Shown: piece after piece, positions 32,120 through 38,831 of the stretch
Layout: the number at the start of each line of letters is the position of its first letter
How positions within the stretch are numbered: position 1 is the stretch's first letter
Made by a program: the position numbers and the translations under genes
The notes under the pieces: generated by a model
The model's database searches: none
Told to the model about the DNA's origin: nothing
The model's input: the letters and a program-made list of their open reading frames with translations, nothing else
From: Micromonospora chersina
GTDB taxonomy: Bacteria > Actinomycetota > Actinomycetes > Mycobacteriales > Micromonosporaceae
DNA length: 64,000 nt
Direction of reading: 5' to 3'
Assembly: GCF_900091475.1 (NCBI RefSeq)
Contig: NZ_FMIB01000002.1
Span: 4,402,001-4,466,000, forward strand

Positions 32120-33931
32120 ATGACTACTCCTGAATCGGACGCCGCTCCGGGTGGTGCCGCCGATGACGGGCTCGACGAGGGCGGACGACCGGGGCAGGAC
32201 AGGCGGGTCGACGCCCTCGCCGTGCTCAGTTTCCTGCTGCTCGCCTTCTGGGTGACCGCCCGGATCTGGTGGGACCCGGCCAACGGCGTCCGGGACAACC
32301 GCACCGATCAGGCGCAGTTCGAGTGGATGATGGCGCACGGTGCGCGGGTGGTGACCGATTTTGCCTACCCGTTCACCTCGGACCGGATGAACGTGCCCGA
32401 CGGCGTCAATTTGATGGCCAATACGTCCGTATTATCCATTTCACTGCCAATGACGCCCGTCACCGTCCTGTTCGGGCCCCGCTGGTCATTCCTGCTCTTT
32501 CTCACGCTCGGAATGGCCGCCACGGGTGTGGCCTGGTATTTCGTTCTCTCCCGTGTGCTGATCGGGTCCCGCGGGCCGGCCTGGCTGGGCGCCGGCTTCT
32601 GCGCGTTCGCGCCGGCCATGGTCTCGCACGCCAACGCCCACCCCAACATTGTCAGCCAGTTCGTGGTGCCGCTGCTCGTCTGGCGGACGCTGCGCCTGGC
32701 CGAGCCGGGCCGCTGGCTGCGCAACGGCGTGCTGCTCGGGCTGCTCATCGTCTGGCAGGCGTTCCTCAACCTGGAGATCCTGCTGATGACCGCTCTCGGC
32801 CTCGGCGTCGTGGTGCTGGCGCTCGCCCTCGGCCGGCCCGAACTGCGTCCGGCCGTTCGGCCCTTCGCCGCGGGGCTCGGGGTGGCCGCCGTGCTCGCCG
32901 GCGCGCTGCTCGCGTACCCGCTCTCGGTGCAGTTCTTCGGACCCGGGGCCTACCAGGGGCTCTCCACGTTGATCCGGGGTTACCGCACCGACCTCGCCTC
33001 CTACGTCGCCTGGTCCCGCGAGTCCCTGGCCGGCGACGCGCGCGCCACCGTCTGGCTGGCCAAGAACGCCACCGAGGAGAACGCCTTCTTCGGCTGGCCG
33101 CTCGCCGTGCTCGTGATCGCGCTGGTCTGGTGGCTGCGCCGCAACGCCGTGGTGCTCGGCCTGGCCGCCGTCGGCGCGGTGTTCGTGCTGTTCTCGCTCG
33201 GCCGTGAGATCCGCTTCGACGGGCGGGACACCGGCATCCCGGGCCCCTGGGCCGCGCTGGAGCACCTGCCGATCCTGCACTCGGTGGTGCCCACCCGGTG
33301 GTCGCTGGCGCTCACCCCGATCGTCGGCATCCTGCTCGCGCTCGGCGCCGAACACGTCCGGCGGCTGGCCCGGCGGCACCCGGCGGCCCGCCCGCGGATC
33401 CGGTTCGTCACCGCCACCGTGCTGACCATGGCGCTGCTGCCGCTCCTGCCCACCCCGCTTCCCGCGGTGCGCCTCGACCCGACCCCGGCCTTCGTCACCT
33501 CCGGCGCCTGGCGCCCGTACGTCGCCGGCGGGCACAGCATCGTGACGCTCCCGCTCCCCGACACCAATTACGCCGTCCCGCTGCGCTGGTCGGCGGAGAC
33601 GCGGCTGGACATGCCGCTGGCCCGGGGCTACTTCCTCTATCCGGACACCCGGCCCGGCGCCGGCCGGGTCGCCCTCTTCACCGCCCCGCCCCGCCCCACC
33701 AGCACCTTCTTCACCACGATCCGGAAGACCGACGCCGTTCCCCCGATCACCCCGCAGGACCGGGTGGCCGCCGTCGACGACCTGCGGTACTGGCGGGCGG
33801 GCGCGGTGGTCCTCGACCCGCGGCTGCGACAGGCCGGATCACTGCACCGGGGGATGACCGAGCTGACCGGGATCCGGCCGACCCTCACGGGCGGGGTCTG
33901 GCTCTGGGACGTGCGGCCCCTGGTGGACTGA
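32120..33931 (+). CDS. Large polytopic membrane protein, GT-C-like
   Basis: 603 residues with about eleven TM helices and a soluble C-terminal part of about 150 residues. An acidic N-terminal stretch precedes TM1. The first loop (IWWDPANGVRDNRTDQAQFEWMMAHG) has the Asp/Glu pattern seen in membrane glycosyltransferases of the GT-C fold, and the C-terminal domain ends near WLWDVRPLVD. I infer a polyprenyl-sugar-dependent transferase but no motif proves it. The stretch 32390-32560 is clearly poorer in GC than its surroundings and contains a TTA leucine codon at 32432-32434, which is rare in actinomycetes. Confidence 0.7.
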   Translation: MTTPESDAAPGGAADDGLDEGGRPGQDRRVDALAVLSFLLLAFWVTARIWWDPANGVRDNRTDQAQFEWMMAHGARVVTDFAYPFTSDRMNVPDGVNLMANTSVLSISLPMTPVTVLFGPRWSFLLFLTLGMAATGVAWYFVLSRVLIGSRGPAWLGAGFCAFAPAMVSHANAHPNIVSQFVVPLLVWRTLRLAEPGRWLRNGVLLGLLIVWQAFLNLEILLMTALGLGVVVLALALGRPELRPAVRPFAAGLGVAAVLAGALLAYPLSVQFFGPGAYQGLSTLIRGYRTDLASYVAWSRESLAGDARATVWLAKNATEENAFFGWPLAVLVIALVWWLRRNAVVLGLAAVGAVFVLFSLGREIRFDGRDTGIPGPWAALEHLPILHSVVPTRWSLALTPIVGILLALGAEHVRRLARRHPAARPRIRFVTATVLTMALLPLLPTPLPAVRLDPTPAFVTSGAWRPYVAGGHSIVTLPLPDTNYAVPLRWSAETRLDMPLARGYFLYPDTRPGAGRVALFTAPPRPTSTFFTTIRKTDAVPPITPQDRVAAVDDLRYWRAGAVVLDPRLRQAGSLHRGMTELTGIRPTLTGGVWLWDVRPLVD

Positions 33932-33945
33932 ACGAACCGGCCGGG

Positions 33946-34740
33946 TCAGGCCTGGCGGACGCAGCAGCCCTGGCAGATCTTCGGCCGGGGCAGGGTGAAC
34001 GCCAGGCAGCAGGTGCGCCGCTGCACGGTCGGCTCGCCGGCCGGGCCCGGCACCAGGTCGACCAGGTCGCTCACGTCGAGAGCGTCGAGCAGCGTGCCGA
34101 TGGTCGCGGTCGAGGAGCCGGGGAGCGCGTCCGAGGCCCGCAGGATGCCGTGCGCGATGCCGGAGGCGACCGAGCCGAGCAGCGTACGGGTGCCGATCCG
34201 CACCTCGCCCTGGATGGCCGCGATCAGCGGGGCGAAGTGGGCGTCGAGCAGGGAGGCGCGCAGCGCGTCGAGCAGCGCCGCCTCGTCGGCGACCACCCGG
34301 ACCCCCGGCACGCCGGCCAGCGCCAGCGGGTCGCCGGGCAGCACCGCGACCGCGGTCGAGCTGCGCAGGCCGAGGGTCAGGAGCTGGTGGTGGTCCTCGA
34401 AGTGGACCAGCACGTCGGCCGGGTCGAGCAGCGGCACCCGCCGGGCCGAGGCCCAGCCGAGAACGGCCGGCAACGCCGTCCAGTAGCTGTAGGACTTCCA
34501 GGCCAGCGCGGCGCAGGCGTGCGGGGTGCCGCCCCAGCGCCGGCCCGCCGCCCGCAGGAACTCGGGGAGCAGGGTGCCGTCGACCAGCCGGGTGGCCGGG
34601 CTCCAGTGGGGCGCGCCGTCGGTGACCAGCAGGCCGGGCGCGAGCCCGGGCAGGTCGTCGGTGCCGAACATGGCCCGCAGGGTCGCGGTCACCGGGGCGA
34701 ACGGGGAGGCGACGTCCCGCCCCGGCATCACCGCAGTCAC
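33946..34740 (-). CDS. FhuF-like [2Fe-2S] ferric-siderophore reductase
   Basis: 264 residues. The C-terminal cysteine motif TCCLAFTLPRPKICQGCC (CC-x10-C-x2-C) is diagnostic for FhuF-type proteins, which release iron from imported siderophores by reduction. The central GGTPHACAALAWKSYSYW block also fits. GTG start (MTAVMPGRD) is placed after AGGGGA; an earlier in-frame GTG would put the iron box inside the coding sequence. The iron box upstream predicts repression by DmdR/IdeR under iron-replete conditions. No siderophore transport genes adjoin it. Confidence 0.82.
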   Translation of the reverse strand: MTAVMPGRDVASPFAPVTATLRAMFGTDDLPGLAPGLLVTDGAPHWSPATRLVDGTLLPEFLRAAGRRWGGTPHACAALAWKSYSYWTALPAVLGWASARRVPLLDPADVLVHFEDHHQLLTLGLRSSTAVAVLPGDPLALAGVPGVRVVADEAALLDALRASLLDAHFAPLIAAIQGEVRIGTRTLLGSVASGIAHGILRASDALPGSSTATIGTLLDALDVSDLVDLVPGPAGEPTVQRRTCCLAFTLPRPKICQGCCVRQA

Positions 34741-34790
34741 CTGGCCGTCCCCTGTCTGGTCGCCCCACCGGCCGGCGTACGTCGGCCGGA

Positions 34791-34807
34791 CTAAGGCTAG
34801 CCTAACC
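34791..34807 (-). promoter_or_regulatory. Iron box (DmdR/IdeR-type operator)
   Basis: On the minus strand TTAGGCTAGCCTTAG lies about 50 bp upstream of the FhuF-like start. It matches the actinobacterial DmdR/IdeR consensus (TTAGGTTAGSCTAACCTAA) in both half sites and includes the -10-like TAGGCT. Confidence 0.75.
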
Positions 34808-34995
34808 ACAGCTTCCCTTCGAGGGGAAGTCGTCCCGAGGGCTCCGGGGAGAGGTCCCGGTCACTCCGTCGCCCGTCGCGTACTACCCGGCGACGTGGGC
34901 GGAAAACGCCGCCCAGCGGGGCGGCGGACCGCGCAAGCATCGACGGACGCCGTTGAATTGTCAAGGTGAGTGTCGAATACGAGGCAGTTTCCGTA

Positions 34996-35016
34996 CACGT
35001 TCGGCCACCGAACGTG
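34996..35016. promoter_or_regulatory. Perfect 9-bp inverted repeat before the HTH-deformylase gene
   Basis: CACGTTCGG and CCGAACGTG separated by CCA, ending 30 bp before the ATG of the HTH-containing gene. Its size and position fit an operator bound by the product itself. The remaining sequence between the iron box and this repeat shows no gene. Confidence 0.6.
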
Positions 35017-35046
35017 AAAATGGTCTTCCCGCGTACGAGGAAGCCG

Positions 35047-36576
35047 ATGACGACCTCACCGATCGAGCGTGCCGCCGACTCGTTCGCGGCCGAACTCGCC
35101 CGGCACCGCACCGGCCGAGGGCTGTCCAAGAAGCAGTTGGCGACGCTGATGGGCTTCGACCCGTCGTACGTCAGCCACGTCGAGGGGCGCCGGCACCGGC
35201 CCACCGAGGACTTCGCCCGCCGCGCCGAGGCCGTGCTGGAGGCGAGCGGCGCGATCTGGCAGCGCTTCCGGGAGTACGACGAACTGCGGCACGGCCGCTC
35301 CGGCGGGGCGCACCGGGACCCACCCGTGCCCGGCCAGTGGCTGCCGCCCGGCACCGGGCTGGTGGTCGAACGCGAGACGGCCACCCTCACCCACATCGAC
35401 GACGGCTACCACTGCGCCATCCGCCGCGAGCTGTACAACGCCGGCACCGAACCGGTCACCCGCTACCTGGTCCGGGTCGCCGTCGACCGCTACCCCAACG
35501 ACCCCGGCCGCTCCAACCGGCACCACCGCGAGCACCCGCTCACCTTCGCCGAGCTGCGACTGGCGGCCTACCGGGACGACGGGGGCGTGCGGGAGCCGAT
35601 GCACTGGCGGGCCAAGCACGACCGGGACGCGTTCAAGGAGATCTGGCTGCTCTTCGAGAACGACGAGGGGCGCTTCCCGCTCTACCCCGGCGACCGCGCC
35701 ACCATCGAGTACGCCTACCGCGTCGGGCGGGACAAGTGGGGCCCCTGGTTCCAGCGCGCCGTACGCCTGCCCACCCGGCACCTCGCCGTCCGGCTCGACC
35801 TCCCCGCCGACCTGGACCCCAAGGTGTGGGGCGCGGAGACCTCCCTCTCCGCCGAGGAGGGGCCGCTGCGTACCCCGATCCAACGCAGCGACGACGGCGG
35901 CCGGGCGATCTTCGACTGGGCGACCGACGACCCCCCGCTGAACGCCCGCTACCGGATGCAGTGGCGCTTCCGCAGCCAGCCCCCCGACGTCGAACCCGAG
36001 GGGCCCGCCCCCGGCGCCCGGGTCCGGGCCAGCGACCGGATGCGCGCGGTCGGCATCCTCCAGCGCGGTGACGACCTGCTCCGGCAGCCCGCCCGGCAGT
36101 TCGACCTGCCGCGCGAGGAACAGCTCGCCCGGGACGTGGTCGACCGGCTCGCCGGCCTGCTGGTCCGCCTCGACGAGCTGCACCCGTTCAGCAAGGGCGT
36201 CGGCATCGCCGCGCCGCAACTCGGGCTCGGCTGGGCCGCCGCCCTGGTCCGCCCCGCCGACCGGGTGGCCGAACCTGTCGTCCTGCTCAACCCGCGGGTG
36301 GTCGACAGCGCCTCCGACACCGACGAGCAGTACGAGGGCTGCCTCTCGTTCTTCGACCACCGGGGGCTGGTGCCCCGGCCGCTGCGGATCGACGTGGAAC
36401 ACGCCCTGTGGGACGGCAGCCGGGTCATCACGTCCTTCGAGTACGCCATGGCGCGGCTGGTCGCCCACGAGATCGACCACCTGGAGGGCCGCCTCTACGT
36501 CGACCGGATGGCCCCCGGCGTGCCGCTGGTGCCGGTCGAGGAGTACCGGGAGACCGGCAACCCCTGGCGCTACTGA
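35047..36576 (+). CDS. XRE-type HTH protein fused to a peptide deformylase domain
   Basis: 509 residues in three parts. Residues 12-70: XRE helix-turn-helix (RHRTGRGLSKKQLATLMGFDPSYVSHVEGRRHRP). Residues 90-320: strand-rich domain of unknown function, common in actinomycete HTH proteins. Residues 345-509: complete peptide deformylase with motif 1 GVGIAAPQ (384-391), motif 2 EGCLS (430-434, metal ligand Cys432) and motif 3 HEIDH (474-478, metal ligands His474 and His478, catalytic Glu475). All metal and catalytic residues are present. ATG follows GAGGAAG; an extension upstream has no good start. Deformylases normally stand alone, so a DNA-binding fusion is unusual. Whether it deformylates nascent peptides or has been turned into a formyl-peptide or small-molecule sensor is unknown. 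Confidence 0.88.
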   Translation: MTTSPIERAADSFAAELARHRTGRGLSKKQLATLMGFDPSYVSHVEGRRHRPTEDFARRAEAVLEASGAIWQRFREYDELRHGRSGGAHRDPPVPGQWLPPGTGLVVERETATLTHIDDGYHCAIRRELYNAGTEPVTRYLVRVAVDRYPNDPGRSNRHHREHPLTFAELRLAAYRDDGGVREPMHWRAKHDRDAFKEIWLLFENDEGRFPLYPGDRATIEYAYRVGRDKWGPWFQRAVRLPTRHLAVRLDLPADLDPKVWGAETSLSAEEGPLRTPIQRSDDGGRAIFDWATDDPPLNARYRMQWRFRSQPPDVEPEGPAPGARVRASDRMRAVGILQRGDDLLRQPARQFDLPREEQLARDVVDRLAGLLVRLDELHPFSKGVGIAAPQLGLGWAAALVRPADRVAEPVVLLNPRVVDSASDTDEQYEGCLSFFDHRGLVPRPLRIDVEHALWDGSRVITSFEYAMARLVAHEIDHLEGRLYVDRMAPGVPLVPVEEYRETGNPWRY

Positions 36577-36586
36577 CGCCGGAACT

Positions 36587-36626
36587 CCGGTGCGCGGGCC
36601 GGTTGCCGGCCCGGCCCGCGCACCGG
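36587..36626. terminator. Perfect 16-bp hairpin terminator (first of two)
   Basis: Arms CCGGTGCGCGGGCCGG and CCGGCCCGCGCACCGG with an 8-nt loop, 10 bp after the HTH-deformylase stop. Confidence 0.85.
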
Positions 36627-36637
36627 CGAACGGGGGG

Positions 36638-36677
36638 CCGGGTCGCGTGCCCCAGGGGGCAGGGGCACGCGACCCGG
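36638..36677. terminator. Perfect 16-bp hairpin terminator (second of two)
   Basis: Arms CCGGGTCGCGTGCCCC and GGGGCACGCGACCCGG with an 8-nt loop, serving the converging flavohemoglobin-like gene. It starts 11 bp after the first hairpin. Confidence 0.85.
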
Positions 36678-36694
36678 CTCGGGGGGAGCAAGGT

Positions 36695-37815
36695 CTACAG
36701 GTTGCCGAAGGTGTCGTAGCGGATGTTGTCCGGCGGCACGTCGTCGGCGGCCAGCGCGCGCAGCGTCGCCCGGACCATCGCCGCGGAACCGGAGACGTAG
36801 CAGTCGTGCGTGGTCCACGGGCCGTAGCGGGTGACCACCTCGGAGATGTCGCCGATCTCGCCGTCGAAGCCCGGGTCCTCGCTGCACGCCGGCGTCACCG
36901 ACAGCCACGGGTGGGCGGCCACCAGCTTCTCCAGGCCGGGCAGCCCGTACAGCTCCTCCGGCCGGCGGGCCCCGTAGAAGACGTGCACCCAGCGGGTCCG
37001 GTTGACCCGGGTCAGCTCCTCCACCAGCGCCTTGATCGGGGCCAGCCCCACCCCGCCCGCCACGCAGAGGATGTCGCGGGTGGAGGCGCGGTCCAGGGTC
37101 ATCGAGCCCATCGGCGCGGCCACCCGCAGCAGGTCGCCCGGCCTGGTCCGGCGGACCAGCGCCCCGGAGACCCAGCCCGCCGCCCCGGCCGGCGTCCGCA
37201 CGTGGAACTCCAGCACGTTCTCCTCGTTCGGGGCGTTCGCCACCGAGTACGTCCGCCACACCCGCGGGTGGTGCCGGGGCGCCTCGACGCTCACGTACTG
37301 GCCCGCCTGCCAGGTCATCGGATGCTGGAGGGCGCGCACGGTCAGCACGGCGGTGTCCGGGCCGTGCCGCTCGTGGGTGAGCACCTCGGCATGCCAGAAC
37401 GGCGGGTTGTCGTCCGCCGCCGCGCCGGCCAGCATCCGCGCGCTGATGCTCGCGTACGCCTCCCGCCACGCCTGGTCGTACTCCAGGTTCCAGCCGTCCC
37501 CGGCGGTGCTGCGCAGCGCGTCCAGCAGGGCGACGCCCATGGTCTCGTAGTGGCTCGCCTCGACGTGGAACTTCCGGTGGTCCCGGCCCAGCGCGCGCAG
37601 GTACTCGTCGAAGCTCTCCGGGTCGTCCACCGTCTGGGTGGCGGTGACGATCGCCTCCAGGATCCGGTCGCCCTGGCCGGTCATCTGCACCGGGAAGAGG
37701 GCGCGCAGCGCCGGGTCGAGAAGGAACAGCCGGGCGTAGAAGTGACCGCTGAGCCGCTCCCGGTCCTCCTCGACAAGGGTCCAGCTCTCCTTCAGCAGCC
37801 GCGCGAAGTTCTCCA
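36695..37815 (-). CDS. Flavohemoglobin-like protein (globin plus FAD/NAD reductase)
   Basis: 373 residues. Residues 1-135 are globin (FYARLFLLDPALRALFP with the B/C-helix region; RDHRKFHVEASHYETMGVALLDAL with the proximal His). Then comes a ferredoxin-reductase domain: FAD motif WRTYSVANAP (RxYS), NAD(P) motif ILCVAGGVGLAPIKALVEEL and the C-terminal DCYVSGSAAMVRATLRAL. Shorter than enteric Hmp and of the actinomycete type. Hmp proteins turn NO into nitrate with O2 and NAD(P)H; this activity is likely but not certain. GTG start (MENFARLL) with AAGGAG about 11 nt upstream. A palindrome at 37885-37901 may be its operator. Confidence 0.88.
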
Positions 37816-37884
37816 CGAGGGCACGCTCCTTCTCCTGACGGGCGGATCGGCCCCCATAGAATCTCCACGGAGCGTGCGCACCGG

Positions 37885-37901
37885 TCGCACACAATGTGCG
37901 A
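37885..37901. promoter_or_regulatory. Palindrome upstream of the flavohemoglobin-like gene
   Basis: TCGCACA-CAA-TGTGCGA, a perfect 7-bp dyad in the divergent region between the flavohemoglobin-like and CPBP genes. TTCTAT on the minus strand (about 37857-37862) is a possible -10 for the former, which would put the dyad just upstream of the promoter. Confidence 0.5.
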
Positions 37902-37960
37902 TCGGCTCACCTGGCCGCCGGGACGTGCCGACGGGCCCCGGAGTGCGGCACAGTGGTCCG

Positions 37961-38734
37961 GTGACGGTTGACGAGCTGACCCGCCCGGTCTCCCGCCGGA
38001 CCATGGGCACCGAGACGCTGCTCGTGCTCGGCCTCTCCCTCGGCCAGTCGGCCGTGTACGCCCTCGTCTCCCTGGTCGCCAAGCTGACCGCCGCGGGCGG
38101 GCTGTCCAAGCAGACCGCGTCGCTGAACAACTCCGTGTCAGCCCGGCCCTACCTCGACCTCACGTACCAGCTGCTCGGGATCCTCTTCGCGCTGCTGCCG
38201 GTGCTGCTCGCCGTACACCTGCTGGCGCGCGACCCCGGCGACCCGGCGCGGACGCTCGGCGCCGACCTCACCCGGCCCGGGCCGGACCTGGCCCGGGGCG
38301 CGGGCCTGGCGGCGCTCATCGGCCTGCCCGGGCTGGCCCTGTTCTGGGCCGCGGCCCAGCTCGGCATAAACGCGACACTGGTCCCGGCCGCCCTGCCGCA
38401 CCTCTGGTGGGCGGTGCCCGTGCTGATCCTGGCCGCCGTGCAGAACGCCGTCCTGGAGGAGGTGATCGTGGTCGGCTACCTGTTCACCCGGCTGCGGCAG
38501 CTCCAGTGGCGGGTCGGCGCGGTGCTCGCGGCGAGCGCCCTGCTGCGCGGCTCCTACCACCTCTACCAGGGCTTCGGCGCGTTCCTCGGCAACGCCGTGA
38601 TGGGCGTGATCTTCGGCCTGTTCTACCTGCGCACCCGCCGGGTAGGGCCGCTGATCGTCGCGCACACAGTCCTCGACGTGGTCGCCTTCGTCGGCTACGC
38701 CCTCCTGCCAAAGTCCTGGTTCGGCTGGCTCTGA
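37961..38734 (+). CDS. CPBP-family intramembrane metalloprotease (Abi/CaaX protease-like)
   Basis: 257 residues and about seven TM helices. The family motifs are NAVLEEVIVVGYLFTRL (EExxxR-like, here with Gly-Tyr in place of the usual Arg), LLRGSYHLYQGFGAFLGNAVMGVIFG (second motif with His) and VAHTVLDVVAFVGY (HxxxD). These proteins cleave prenylated or other membrane substrates. GTG start; no clear ribosome binding site. Monocistronic, ending before a palindromic repeat element. Confidence 0.85.
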   Translation: MTVDELTRPVSRRTMGTETLLVLGLSLGQSAVYALVSLVAKLTAAGGLSKQTASLNNSVSARPYLDLTYQLLGILFALLPVLLAVHLLARDPGDPARTLGADLTRPGPDLARGAGLAALIGLPGLALFWAAAQLGINATLVPAALPHLWWAVPVLILAAVQNAVLEEVIVVGYLFTRLRQLQWRVGAVLAASALLRGSYHLYQGFGAFLGNAVMGVIFGLFYLRTRRVGPLIVAHTVLDVVAFVGYALLPKSWFGWL

Positions 38735-38751
38735 CCCACCCCGGACCCCCG

Positions 38752-38822
38752 GCGATCTTGCACTTTGCGCCCCGACAGAAGGGGCCAAAAATGCAGAACG
38801 CGGGCCCAAACTGCAAGATCGC
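38752..38822. repeat. REP-like palindromic intergenic element
   Basis: Outer arms of 21 bp (beginning GCGATCTTGCACTTTG on the left; ending CTGCAAGATCGC on the right) pair with two mismatches; an inner GCCCC/GGGGC hairpin lies in the left half. The 71-bp element fills the gap between two converging genes. Its form suggests a dispersed palindromic repeat of actinomycete genomes; copy number cannot be seen here. Confidence 0.6.
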
Positions 38823-38831
38823 GGCGCGGGC

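Noticed and set aside
34741..34809. Longer FhuF-like protein starting at the far upstream GTG
   Set aside because: This would place the DmdR/IdeR-type iron box within the coding sequence; the GTG at 34740 has a better ribosome binding site.
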